Origin: Clitoria ternatea
Lineage: Eukaryota > Streptophyta > Magnoliopsida > Fabales > Fabaceae
Assembly (NCBI GenBank): GCA_037962975.1
Contig: CM075676.1
Span: 47,788,001 to 47,852,000 of the forward strand
Length of the DNA: 64,000 bases
Direction of reading: 5' to 3'
The position numbers were made by a program, and so were the translations under genes. The notes under the pieces are model-generated. The model searched no databases and had not been told where the DNA came from. It saw nothing but the letters and a program-made list of their open reading frames with translations. Shown piece by piece: positions 46,861-56,685 of this stretch (positions are counted from its first letter, which is position 1; every line of letters begins with the position of its first letter).

Positions 46861-47000
46861 GGGAATCGATTCCCCCTCTCATAACTTGGTATTTGAATCG
46901 ATTCCCACTTCACTCCAAGCGTCCAGAATTACAAAAATCACTCACATGAATCGATTCCCTCTAGGATGAATCGATTCACGCATTATTTCCTGTATAAAAA
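46861..47000 (+). promoter_or_regulatory. Promoter-like module before the extra ORF
   Basis: Four GAATCGATTC copies (46862-46977), the same palindrome arrayed in this element's LTRs, are followed 15 bp later by TATAAAAA (46993-47000) and a C/T-rich leader running to the ORF start. The arrangement copies the LTR plan in miniature. It may drive a subgenomic RNA for the extra ORF; no transcript evidence is available. Confidence 0.5.
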
Positions 47001-47114
47001 TGCTTTTCTCACGCTGTTTCTTCAAAGCCTCTCCCAGTGCCTCATTTCGCTTCATATCTCCTTTTCTTTTCTTCTCTAAAAATTCTCTCTACCTCCTCTG
47101 TTTCATTCAAAATC

Positions 47115-48230
47115 ATGGCATCATCATCTCACTCTAGAAAGAAGAAACGAGGAGATGCTGGTTCCTCTTCCTCAAACACCAATGATCTCTCAAGACTCTT
47201 TGAGAATAAACTCCAACTTGACAGGTATCTCGAAAAATTTTCAGAAAGACTCCTTATACCAGCTCATTGGCTTGACGTTCCGCTCTTCGACGAACATGAT
47301 TTTCCGATACTCAACATACTTAGGCAACAAAATCTCTTGGAGTTTGTTGCACTCGAAGAAAATCACATTTATCCTGAGTTGATTAGAGCCTTCTACTCAA
47401 CATTGAGGATCTCTAATGGACGCTACATAGCCAAAATTAAAGGAGTAACCATTATCATTGATGATAATGTTCTTCATCAAGTATGGAAGCTTCCACTAAA
47501 CAATGTTGATTTCTTTGGCCTTGAACCATCTCCCGATTGGGAATACAATTCCATTGATGCTCGTGCTTTTTTAAATCTATCCTCTACTTCCAAAAGCACC
47601 GTTGGAGAGCTCAACATTGATCATCGCCTTCTGCACTACCTTTTGGTCAAAATCATTCTTCCAAAAGGGTCCAACAATGCTAGAGTAAGTGAAAACCAAA
47701 CTCTTATTCTTTGGGCTATGCTCCATGAAAAAGAGATAAATTGGACCAAACTTGTTCGGACTCATATTCTTGACTCTAAAAGATTCACAAAACTTCCTTA
47801 TGCGGTTTTGATCATAAAGCTTCTCAAACACTTTAATGTGGATCTTTCAAATGAAGTGAAAGAAGTAGTAGGGCGTAAAGGTAAAATAGGAAGCACTCAT
47901 CTCGCAAAAATGGGTTGGCACAACCACGATGGTGCTTGGCAATACTCTCCTCCAAATGCACAAAGCAGTGACGACAATGATGAGCAACCCCATCAACAAC
48001 CATTTCCTCCACCTCCTCCAAATCCAAATGATGAGTTCTTTAATAGATTGACCTCTCATTTCGATACCCGCTTTGATGCAATAAATGCTCGCTTTGATGG
48101 AATGACTTCTCGCATTGATGGAATGGAGAACAATATGAATGCCCGTTTTGACCAAATAGATGACAACATGACTACCCACTACAATGAACTCTCGCAACAG
48201 TTCTCAGAGTTTCGATTTTTCAATCCTTAA
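47115..48230 (+). CDS. Additional ORF of the SIRE-like element, putative plant transposon protein
   Basis: 371 codons, intact. I prefer the ATG at 47115 (AATCATGGC, then SSSHSRKKKRGD) over the upstream ATG at 47037, which would add a hydrophobic stretch of 26 residues. The basic N-terminus (RKKKR) could be a nuclear signal. Residues about 25-270 (FSERLLIPAHWLDVPLF, ENHIYPELIRAFYSTLRISN, VTIIIDDNVLHQVWKLPL) resemble the domain called putative plant transposon protein, found in many plant retroelement ORFs. Next comes a proline run (PFPPPPPNPND), then a C-terminal heptad-like repeat (FDTRFDAINARFDGM, IDGMENNMNARFD) suggesting a trimeric coiled coil. It lies where SIRE elements carry an env-like ORF, but I see no transmembrane segment or signal peptide from this start. 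The function is unknown. Confidence 0.8.
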   Translation: MASSSHSRKKKRGDAGSSSSNTNDLSRLFENKLQLDRYLEKFSERLLIPAHWLDVPLFDEHDFPILNILRQQNLLEFVALEENHIYPELIRAFYSTLRISNGRYIAKIKGVTIIIDDNVLHQVWKLPLNNVDFFGLEPSPDWEYNSIDARAFLNLSSTSKSTVGELNIDHRLLHYLLVKIILPKGSNNARVSENQTLILWAMLHEKEINWTKLVRTHILDSKRFTKLPYAVLIIKLLKHFNVDLSNEVKEVVGRKGKIGSTHLAKMGWHNHDGAWQYSPPNAQSSDDNDEQPHQQPFPPPPPNPNDEFFNRLTSHFDTRFDAINARFDGMTSRIDGMENNMNARFDQIDDNMTTHYNELSQQFSEFRFFNP

Positions 48231-48326
48231 TATTAGTCACTGTTGTATTCATCTTTACATATATAATATTTCAATAAAGTTAATATCTGTTTGTTAAATT
48301 CTATCTGATTTTCTTTTGATGATGCC

Positions 48327-48522
48327 AAAGGGGGAGAAGTTTAATATAACATCTCTATATAATTGCATGATTAAGGGGGAGCCAATATAATATAACATCT
48401 TTATTAATGCATGAAATTTATAATTACATTTGATAGGGGGAGTTCCATACTTTATATATATAACTATCATGAAACTAACACCCTAGAGATGAACAATTGT
48501 TGTCATCATCAAAAAGGGGGAG
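48327..48522 (+). promoter_or_regulatory. Polypurine tracts before the SIRE-like 3' LTR
   Basis: Four purine tracts, AAAGGGGGAG (48327), AAGGGGGAG (48373), TAGGGGGAG (48435) and AAAAAGGGGGAG (48511). Only the last abuts the 3' LTR (48525) and should be the real plus-strand primer. The others are spaced about 45-75 bp apart. Confidence 0.75.
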
Positions 48523-48524
48523 AA

Positions 48525-50013
48525 TGTATTTGTATGTTGAAACAGATTTTGATGAATGACAAACAATTGAAGGATCAAGAAATCAAAAAGATGTTGTACA
48601 AGCAATTAATCAAAAATCATTGAGAATGATTCGGAACAAGAAATAACTTTTCAAAGTGTCAAGGAAAAATTAGTTCAAAAGAACCATGCAAGAAAGTATC
48701 AAGAATGGACCCAAAAGAAGCAGAACGCATCAAAACTTGAAGGGAACAGACCTAGGAATCGATTCAGCCCTATGGGAATCGATTCCCACATGAAAAATGA
48801 AAGAGGAATCGATTCAAGATACATAGGAATCGATTCATGCTACAAATTAAGTGAAGGAATCGATTCATTAACATTAGGAATCGATTCATGCTGCAAATTG
48901 AGTAAAGGAATCGATTCATCAAGCTTGGGAATCGATTCATGGTGGAAATTAGCTCAAGGAATCGATTCATATGCTGAAGGAATCGATTCATGCTACTAGG
49001 AATCGATTCTCTCTGCCAGGAATCGATTCATGGGTTGTTTTTTATGCAAAAATACACTGGAAAATCATTCAAACTTGCGCCGAATCATGGAAACTATCAA
49101 TACGCGTTTTCAGAAACTCAAGACAGCTAATTCCTCTCTCGAAGATACAAACTGAATGGCAATTCCATTAATTGAGGCAGACAATTTCACTTCTCAAGTC
49201 AGGAAACATGGAATGTTGGGAGACTAACACTCTCGATGCATGAAATCAGGAATCGGTGGAATTCAAATTTTTTGGCAGCACATACTCTGGAACTCCTATA
49301 AATAGAGAAGAAGTGAAGCAGCAGAAACACACCTTCGCAGCATCAAATACTTGCCTTCATTCTTTCTTCTTACTTACTCTCTGTTTCTCTTAAATTTTGA
49401 AGTATTAATTTTTTGAGAGTTATATTGTGAGAAAAATATTTTTGAGTGCTAAAAATTGCATATTCTCTTTGAGAGAAGAAAAACATTTTTCAAAGTACTT
49501 AAAATTTGTATATCCACTCTACTGAGAGAGTTGCACTTGTAAAATCACATACACAAAATCTGAGATAGTTGTTGGGTTGGGATTCAACCTTGTAATTGAG
49601 AGATTGTGAGATTGGGTGGGTTGCCCTTTAGCTTGTGAGGATTAAGTTCTTGAGTGTGAAACACTAAGAGACTGTAATTGCTCAAGGCGTGTATCTCAAA
49701 TTCTCAATAGTGGAAATCCTCTAAGTGGGTTACTTGGAGGCGAGACGTACACCAGTGGGTGGAACTCGTATATATCGGTTTGCAAATCTTCTCTTCCCTA
49801 ATCTATTTAAATTTGTGCATTTAATTGCTTGCTTAATTTGTTATGCTTAATAACTTTGTTATTCAAACTTTATTATTATTCTCACTTAAGATTAAGTTTA
49901 TCATCTTCTCTTCATATATTTGTCAAAGAACCAATTTCACAAGCATTTCAACAAAAAAATTTTAATACTCAATTCACCCCCCCTCTTGAGTAATTGAGGC
50001 CACTTGGTTAACA
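48525..50013 (+). repeat. 3' LTR of the SIRE-like element
   Basis: 1,489 bp, nearly identical to 40129-41617, with the GAATCGATTC array at 48754-49029 and a TATA box at 49297. Confidence 0.95.
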
Positions 50014-50018
50014 ATTTC

Positions 50019-51588
50019 CTTTCTCTTTAGCAGGAAAAGCAAAGGAGTGGTTACAATCTCATCCAAATCAAAGTTTGAATAGCTGGAACATAGTTGAAGA
50101 AAAATTTCTACAAAGGTTCTTTCCTCCATCTAGATTCATCAAGGCCAAATCAGATATTACAACATTTAGACAAGGCCAAGATGAACCTTTTTGTGAGGCA
50201 TGGGAACGCTTTAAATCACTCCTCAGAAAATGCCCAAACCATGGACTTGAAGATATTGCACAACTTAATATTTTTACAGTGGTTTAAGGGCTGACACTAA
50301 AATGATTTTATATGCAGCAGCAGGAGGAACAATGATGGCAGTGGATGCTGACCAAGCCACACGGATAATAGAAGCTTTATCCTCAACAGACTACCAAGCT
50401 CAACATGATCGTCAGCAAGTTCAAAGGAAAGGAGTCCTTGACTTAAACACCACAGATGCCATTTTAGCACAGAACAAAATTCTGACCCAACAATTAGAAG
50501 CATTGACCAAAAAGATAGCCAATCTTCCACAACAATTACATGCTGTACAATCATCACAACCAGGGCAACACCAAATGCCTGCAACATGTAACTTTTATGG
50601 AGGAGATCATCTCAATGAGAACTGTGGATCACAAGAAGCAACTGTATACTTCATGAACAACCAAGGAAGGTCTGGTAATTTCAATTCAAATTTTTCTAAC
50701 CAACCGTTTCAGGGATGGAGAAGTAACTAAAACCAAGGCCAAGGATGGAAGCAAGAGCCCAGCTCTTCAAATAAACCATATCAAAATAATGGTCCTTCTT
50801 TGGTGGAGAGAACTTCTAGATTAGAGGACACCTTGGAAAAATTTATGCAAACTTCTTTAGCAAGTCAAAAGAACAATGAGGCATCACTTAGGAACTTGGA
50901 AACACAATTGGGACAACTAGCCCGACAACTTGCTAAGAAACAGAAGCCTCAGTATGGAGCAAACACTGAAACAAACCCAATAGAGCATTGCAAGGCTGTG
51001 ACCACACTGACTGAGGAAATAACCGAGGAAGAAGATGGACATGATACTATCATCTCTGAAGCAGTACCTCATAACAACAAAGATCCAGGGAGTTTTTCTA
51101 TTCCTGTTACTATTGGAAATCTTTCAAAAAGTAAAGCTTTATTAGATCTTGGTGCTAGTGTAAATTTGATGCCATTATCCACACTTAAAAGTATAGGGGA
51201 TTTTTCAGTAAAGCCAACAAACATGACTTTAAAAATGGCAAATCAATCAATAAAAACCCCTTATGGTATTGCTGAAAATGTTGAGGTCAAAGTTGATCAA
51301 TTTGAATTTCATGAGAATTTTGTTGTCATAGATATGGAGGAAGATCCTGAAGTTCCCCTAATACTGGGGAGACCATTCTTGAAAGCAGCCAAAGTCATCA
51401 TAGATGTGGATGACAGAAGAGTAAAAATTCGAGTGCAGAAAGAAGAAGCCAACTTTGTTATTAATGAAACAAATAAATACTCAGAATGTGCACTTGAAAA
51501 TCTGAATGGAAAAAAGTTAAGGCCTGACTTAGGCAAGAAGGTGGAAAAACTCAACACTCTCCTCCACCAACTCCATGATCCATTTTGA
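50019..51588 (+). pseudogene. Athila-like gag C-terminal part and protease
   Basis: Continues the gag cut at 40128: KEWLQSHPNQSLNSW, FLQRFFPPSRFIKAKSDI. A one-base deletion near 50270 shifts the frame to GLRADTKMILYAAAGGTM, the typical Athila gag. A zinc knuckle CNFYGGDHLNENC (about 50590) has Tyr in place of the second Cys. A TAA at 50728 fits CAA to TAA. The last 262 codons (50800-51588) hold a coiled-coil-like linker and an aspartic protease ALLDLGASVNLMPLS (about 51140) with PLILGRPFLKAAKVIIDV; DLGAS is the usual Athila form. After DPF the frame ends and no RT follows. Confidence 0.85.
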
Positions 51589-53244
51589 AAAATCTATCAG
51601 GCGTCAAGCTGATGACGTTAAACAAGCGCTTATTGGGAGGCAACCCAATCCTTTATGTTTTCCTTTTTCATCCTGTTGAATTTACATTGCGCACACTTTA
51701 TTTTTATGTTTTCCTTTTCAAGTCTCATAATTGAAGTTCTTTTTTTTCGTAGATCACTCATCAACCCATTCCAAGTGTCAAACACTGATAGAAGCAAGCC
51801 AAGAAGTTCAAAAACTATGTTTTCTTCTACATTGAGGTTTCTCATTGGAAGCAAGTTTGTAGCCCACATTGCTGGGCCTGGGGACAGGCCTTCTTTCTTA
51901 AGAGGGGTGAGACTTCATAGGCTAGACCAGGACCCTCCTCACAAGGGCCTCCAGCAAGGAAACATGAGACAGAGGATGACTCTTCTAAGGATGAGTGATG
52001 AGTTTACTGCTTTAGTTTTTATTGCTTTATTTTACTTTGAGTTAGTTTTGTCTAACATTACTGCAGCATACTTTGAAAATTTTTAAAATTTTTTATGCTT
52101 TTAGTTGATTGTTTGGATATACCATTACATGCTTGCAGTTGTACCATTTTGGAAAAACCCAACCAAAGATTTTACTTTTTGAACAAGAAAAGTTTCTAAG
52201 CAGCAGAATATTTTTAGGCAATAACACTAATTTTTTTTAGGCAAAATGACTAAATTAAGAACCAAGGAACTAGAATGCATGTACTTTTGATTGTTTACAT
52301 GACTTGAACCCTTTTCTGTTAGAATAAGGAAGTAAGCCTTATATCTTGATGAGAAGTGAGAAATCTAAACACTGAGAGCCTCATTTGAATTTGTTAAATT
52401 GGCATTGACTGATTTTCTAATTAACCTTTTTCTTAAGAAATAAGCAAGGAAATGATAAGGCAATTTTGAAAACATAGTTAGCCGAGAGCCAAAGCCGAGA
52501 ACCAAAAAGCTACCCTGATAAAAATATCCGATTTTTTGGTAGCCCATCTTTGAGCCATAAAAATTTTTTTCTCTACCCTGAGCTAAGCATAAAAGCAAAA
52601 ATCCTACCTTACCTGCATGTTCATCTTGAAAAAGAGCATAAAATATTTTTTTCTCAAAAGGAGATGAAACAAATGGAGGCAGAAAAAGAAAATGCAAAAA
52701 GAAAAATAGTAAGCTCTCCAAAAAATGTATAAAAGAGCTGGAGGAAAACAAAGGAAAATTCTGAAGTTTAAATTCAAAGAAGAAGCCTTCTAAATTGTTA
52801 AATAAATTAACTAAAAGCACTTATGCTCTTCTTTGTACATGCAATTTGAATCCAAGAAAAACCAAAAATTCTTGTTAACCCAGCCTCATTACAACCTTAA
52901 AAGACCTCTTGATCCTTGTTGTTCATTTGAATTTTGGTTTTACTAGAAATGACGGGCAATGTTAACTGAGCAGTTCTAATGATGGATGAGTGAAACAGAC
53001 ACCTGGTAAGAAATAATGAGAGTTCTCTATTCTTACAGCAATGGGTTACATGCTTTATGAACAAGGTAATGGTGCATTACATTTTAAGGAATTGGTATTA
53101 AGAAAATCGTTTGCCTAGACATCAACTCAGATTGTCTCTTAAACTTTTTGTCTGCAATAGAAACTCAGAATTTTGAACGCTTGATTCCCTTTCCAAAACT
53201 TCTTTTTACTTGAGGACAAGCAAAAATCTAGGTTGGGGAGAGTT
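51589..53244 (+). other. 3' region of the Athila-like element without pol
   Basis: It begins with CGTCAAGCTGATGACGTTAAACAAGCGC and TTGGGAGGCAACCCAA (about 51605-51650), a sequence type I know from Athila elements right after the coding region. The remaining 1.5 kb is noncoding, ending in the purine-rich GGTTGGGGAGAGTT (53231-53244) before the LTR. Frames at 51655-52086 and 52365-52820 show no motif. Confidence 0.75.
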
Positions 53245-55025
53245 TGATAAGTGTTTATTTTATGATTAAATTCATGACTCAATTAGACCCATTTTCTGAA
53301 TAACTTAACTAAACTGATAAATAATTGAGCATGATTTTGATTATAAAGAAAGTATTAAGAAAAGAAGCTTGAAATGTAAAAATCAGTAAAGAAATTGTCA
53401 AAAGCCTTGAAGAAACAAAGAAACACCAGAGCATCAAGCAAGGACGCTTGAGCGTGGTACACTGCACGCTTGAGCGTGGAAGAAACAAAAGCTTACGCTG
53501 CCCATGCGCCCAAACAAAATAATGAAGAACACACCAATAGCCTCTCACGCTTGAGCGTGAGAACCGAGCTCGCTCAAGCGTGACTCCATGCATGACTGGC
53601 GCTTAAGCATGACAATATGGAGCTCAAGCGTGACTCAATTGAAAGAGGAACAGCATCAGGATCATCTCACGCTCAAGCGTGGGAAGGAGCCGCTTGGGCG
53701 TGAACCCGACCCCGCTTGAGCGTGGCTTGAGCGTGGAATATATATGTTGAGATAGAAGAGCTCGCTTAAGCGTAACAGATTTAGCTTGGGCGAAGATGAA
53801 AGAGTATCAGGAAATGTCTCACGCTTGAGCGAGACAAGGAGGCGCTCAAGCGTGAACCCGAGTGCGCCCGAGCGTGAAGTAAGCGTGGATCAAGCGTATG
53901 CTAAATAGAAGAACCACGCTTAAGCGTGGTTAAGGAAGCTCGAGCGCGAGACAACCAGTGAACACCAGTACCCTTCACGCTTGAGCGTGACCACTAAGCT
54001 CAAGCGTGACTCATGCAGTATGGGATTTCTAATTTAATATTCACCAATGGTGCGATGCCAACTCACCCACTTTCTTGTGTTTCTACAAGTCTCTGAAAGA
54101 TGCTGCATGGGTTCTATGCAAGTGGGAAAGGGAAGCTGAACCTTAACTCCTATAAATCAAGCTGTAGACATCCATCAGGAGATCCGGGGTAATCCCCTGT
54201 ATTTCCCTCACAATCTAACCTTTTCTATTATCTTTTGTATTTATATTTTAAGGGTGAAAATGCAAGGCATGAGTAACTAAACTCCCTTATGGGATTGGTT
54301 GTAATCCATTCAACACTGAAGTAATGCTGTTGTAAGTTTTTATTTAGTAATGAGATTTGATAAGTTTCTATATTTCCTTCTGCGTTTAATGCCTGAAAGT
54401 ACTTGATCACTATTTTCTTGTTTTAAGTTTTCTCAAGTATGCTGGGAAGTGACTTTTGAAAGCAGATCCGAAAGAAATACTTGTTGTGAGTAGGTAGCTA
54501 GGGATGGCGTCTAACGCAATAAACGTCAAAACAATCGATCGATAATGCTGGGATGATTTCAAAGTGACTGAGGGATCAGCGGTTTGAAATCATTCTTATG
54601 AATTTTGTAGTCGAGGGATCGATACAAATGACTTTGATTGTGACGTAGAAATTATCTTTTTGATTTACTTATATAAAAACTTATGCAGCTTACAGAAGGT
54701 GAAGATGTGATGAAGCCAATCCCTGTTTTACAAAACTGATTTTTCCAACACCATTTACTGTTATCTTTTGCAGAATTTCACTCTCTATTATTTATTCACT
54801 TTCTCATTCAACATCATTCAAAACAAAACAAAAACCAAAACATTCTGCCAAATCAATTTAAAACTAAGATCTTCATTCTAACACCTCCTCAGTGGAACGA
54901 CAACTATACTATATTACAACTTTTGTGTTTAAACTTGGCACATCCACTGCATTGAGTTCATATTATACAAACTTGATTCTCTTTCATTTGAACTCTTCAA
55001 TATCAATATAATCAAAACCTCACCA
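53245..55025 (+). repeat. 3' LTR of the Athila-like element
   Basis: 1,781 bp, the same length as the 5' LTR. The CGCTTGAGCG array is at 53444-54009 and the TATA box at 54151. Several of the scattered differences from the 5' copy fall inside the motifs (for example GAGCATGG/GAGCGTGG and AAGCGAAA/AAACAAAA). Confidence 0.95.
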
Positions 55026-55030
55026 CATAT

Positions 55031-55243
55031 CCGCAGTAAACCCCAAGTCCATTCTCTTTCACCCAAAGGGACATTACCCTGAATCACCAAATTTTTTCCC
55101 CAGTGGAACCATAATCGCCAAAAACTACACTTCCCAAATCCTTCCCCAGTAGGACTACACTTCCCAGTCAACCCTAAATTGGGGCATCTCCCCAGATTCT
55201 TCTTTCGGTCAAGGGACAGTTTTCCCCAAAGACTCTTTCGATC
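55031..55243 (+). other. Ogre 3' UTR after the nested insertion
   Basis: The continuation of the UTR broken at 37814. It contains decayed units (CCCAGT-GGACTACACTTCCC and similar) leading into the tandem repeats. No coding content. Confidence 0.6.
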
Positions 55244-55625
55244 ATGTCAAACTGGGGCATCTCCCCGGGTTTATTCTTTCATTCAAAGGACAGTACCCCA
55301 CCCTTCAAGCTTCATCCAATCATGTCAAACTGGGGCACCTCCCCGGGTTTATTCTCTTATTCAAGGGGCAGTTCCCCAAGATTTCATCCAATCATGTCAA
55401 ACTGGGGCATCTCCCTGGGTTTATTCTTTCATTCAAGGGGCATTTCCCCAAGATTTAATCCAATCATGTCAAACTGGGGCATCTCCCCGGGTATATCCTC
55501 TCAATCAAGGGGTAGTTCCCCAACCACCCACAGTCATGTCAAACTGGGACATCCCCCCAGATTCATTCTCTTGTGTTCAAGGGGCAATTCCCCAAGAACC
55601 CGCAGTCATGGCAACCGAGGGTCAA
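55244..55625 (+). repeat. Ogre 3' UTR tandem repeat A, about 72-bp unit
   Basis: Six units begin ATGTCAAACTGGGGCATC at 55244, 55322, 55394, 55466, 55536 and (variant) 55608, so the spacing is 70-78 bp. Each holds CCCCGGGTTTATTC and GGGGCAGTTCCCCAAG. Because most units are a multiple of three and lack stops, two overlapping 157-160 codon frames appear; they are not genes. Confidence 0.9.
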
Positions 55626-55636
55626 CCCCAACCTTT

Positions 55637-55820
55637 ACATTTCCTGCCAACAGTGAGTTAATTCGGACGAGACGTCCTGTTAACTCCCCTAACCTCTACA
55701 TTTCCTGCCAACATTGAGTTAATTCGGACAAGACGTCCTGTTAGCTCCCGCAACCTTTACATTTCCTGTCAACAGTGAGCTAATTCGGACGAGACGTTCT
55801 GTTAGTTCCCCCAATCTTTA
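55637..55820 (+). repeat. Ogre 3' UTR tandem repeat B, about 60-bp unit
   Basis: Three units start ACATTTCCTGCCAACA at 55637, 55698 and 55758. Each contains TTCGGACGAGACGTCCTGTT, close to the GACGTC motifs of the LTR. Confidence 0.9.
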
Positions 55821-56275
55821 CTTTCCTGTCGCCGATCAAATGGCACCCCTTTATCTTCCTGTCGCCGATCAAATGGCACCTTTACTTTCCTGTCGCCGAT
55901 CAAATGGCACCTTTACTTTCCTGTCGTCGATCAAATGGCACCTTTACTTTCCTGTTGCCGATCAAATGGCACCCCTTTATCTTCCTGCCGCCGATCAAAT
56001 GGCACCTTTACTTTCCTGTCGCCGATCAAATGGCACCTTTACTTTCCTGTCGCTGATCAAATGGCACCTTTACTTTCCTGTTGCCGATCAAATGGTACCC
56101 CTTTATCTTTCCTATCGCCGATCAAATGGCACCCCTTTATCTCCCTGTCGCCGATCAAATGGCACCCCTTTATCTTTCCTATCGCCGATCAAATGGCACC
56201 TTTACTTTCCTATCGCCGATCAAATGGCACCACTTTACTTTCCTGTCGCTGAACAAATGGCATCTTTTTACCTTC
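55821..56275 (+). repeat. Ogre 3' UTR tandem repeat C, about 30-bp unit
   Basis: About fourteen units of GCCGATCAAATGGCACC plus CTTTACTTTCCTGTC, 29-38 bp long. Units with CCCCTTTATC and CCTTTAC variants alternate. It is followed by degenerate copies to about 56330. Open frames across it (55840-56418 and others) are repeat artefacts. Confidence 0.92.
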
Positions 56276-56685
56276 AGTCGCCTAAGAAGGTATCCTTTTT
56301 CTTCCGGTCGCCGAATGAGGCACCCTTCATCTCCAATCAATTGAGAATAGACACTCAATCCTCTCGCCTCTTGTTAACTGGAAGACAATCCTTCTGCTTT
56401 ATGTCATTCAAAGGATAATTCCCAGTTAACCATTTCTTGCTAAAAATTAGAGCACTGCCTCACTTCTTTTTTCCCAGATTTAAAAAAAAAAAGAGAAAGA
56501 AGAAGAAGAGAAAAGTGAAACGGAAGAGAAAAATGCTCGTCTTTAAAGAAGAAAGGTCACACTGACTCGTGATTGCTGACACTATCAGACGCCATCAAAA
56601 AGTCCCACTTGGCCCCTACATCGGTGTTCATATCTTTACTTCCTTTTCACCTCAAAAACACAGAAGCTTCGTGCTTCTTTTGTGA

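Larger units (their letters stand above)
40129..50013 (+). mobile_element. SIRE-like Ty1/copia retrotransposon with an extra ORF, innermost of the nest
   Basis: LTRs of exactly 1,489 bp each (40129-41617 and 48525-50013) are flanked by ATTTC (40124-40128 and 50014-50018). PBS TGGTATCAGAGC, gag, pol in PR-IN-RT-RH order, an additional ORF after pol, several AAGGGGGAG tracts, then the 3' LTR. A long spacer and an ORF between pol and the 3' LTR are typical of the SIRE/Maximus lineage. By eye only about five differences separate the LTRs, so it is the youngest element here. Stops in gag and a frame break in RNase H prevent autonomous use. Confidence 0.92.
37815..55025 (+). mobile_element. Athila-like gag-protease-only retrotransposon (TR-GAG type), nested in the Ogre
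   Basis: LTRs of 1,781 bp at both ends (37815-39595 and 53245-55025), starting TGATAAGTG and ending CCTCACCA, are flanked by perfect CATAT (37810-37814 and 55026-55030). The PBS is of tRNA-Asp type, as in Athila elements. Without the copia insertion it is about 7.3 kb and encodes only gag and protease; no RT, RNase H or integrase is found. It therefore needs a partner for replication, like the TR-GAG elements described in plants. Confidence 0.88.

Noticed and set aside
51130..51180. Athila-like protease DLGAS taken as mutated DTGAS
   Set aside because: DLGAS is the usual form in this lineage as I know it.
55179..56418. Long overlapping open frames (up to 192 codons) in the Ogre 3' UTR
   Set aside because: They run through tandem repeats whose unit length is often a multiple of three and which lack stops; several frames are open at once. 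They are repeat artefacts.
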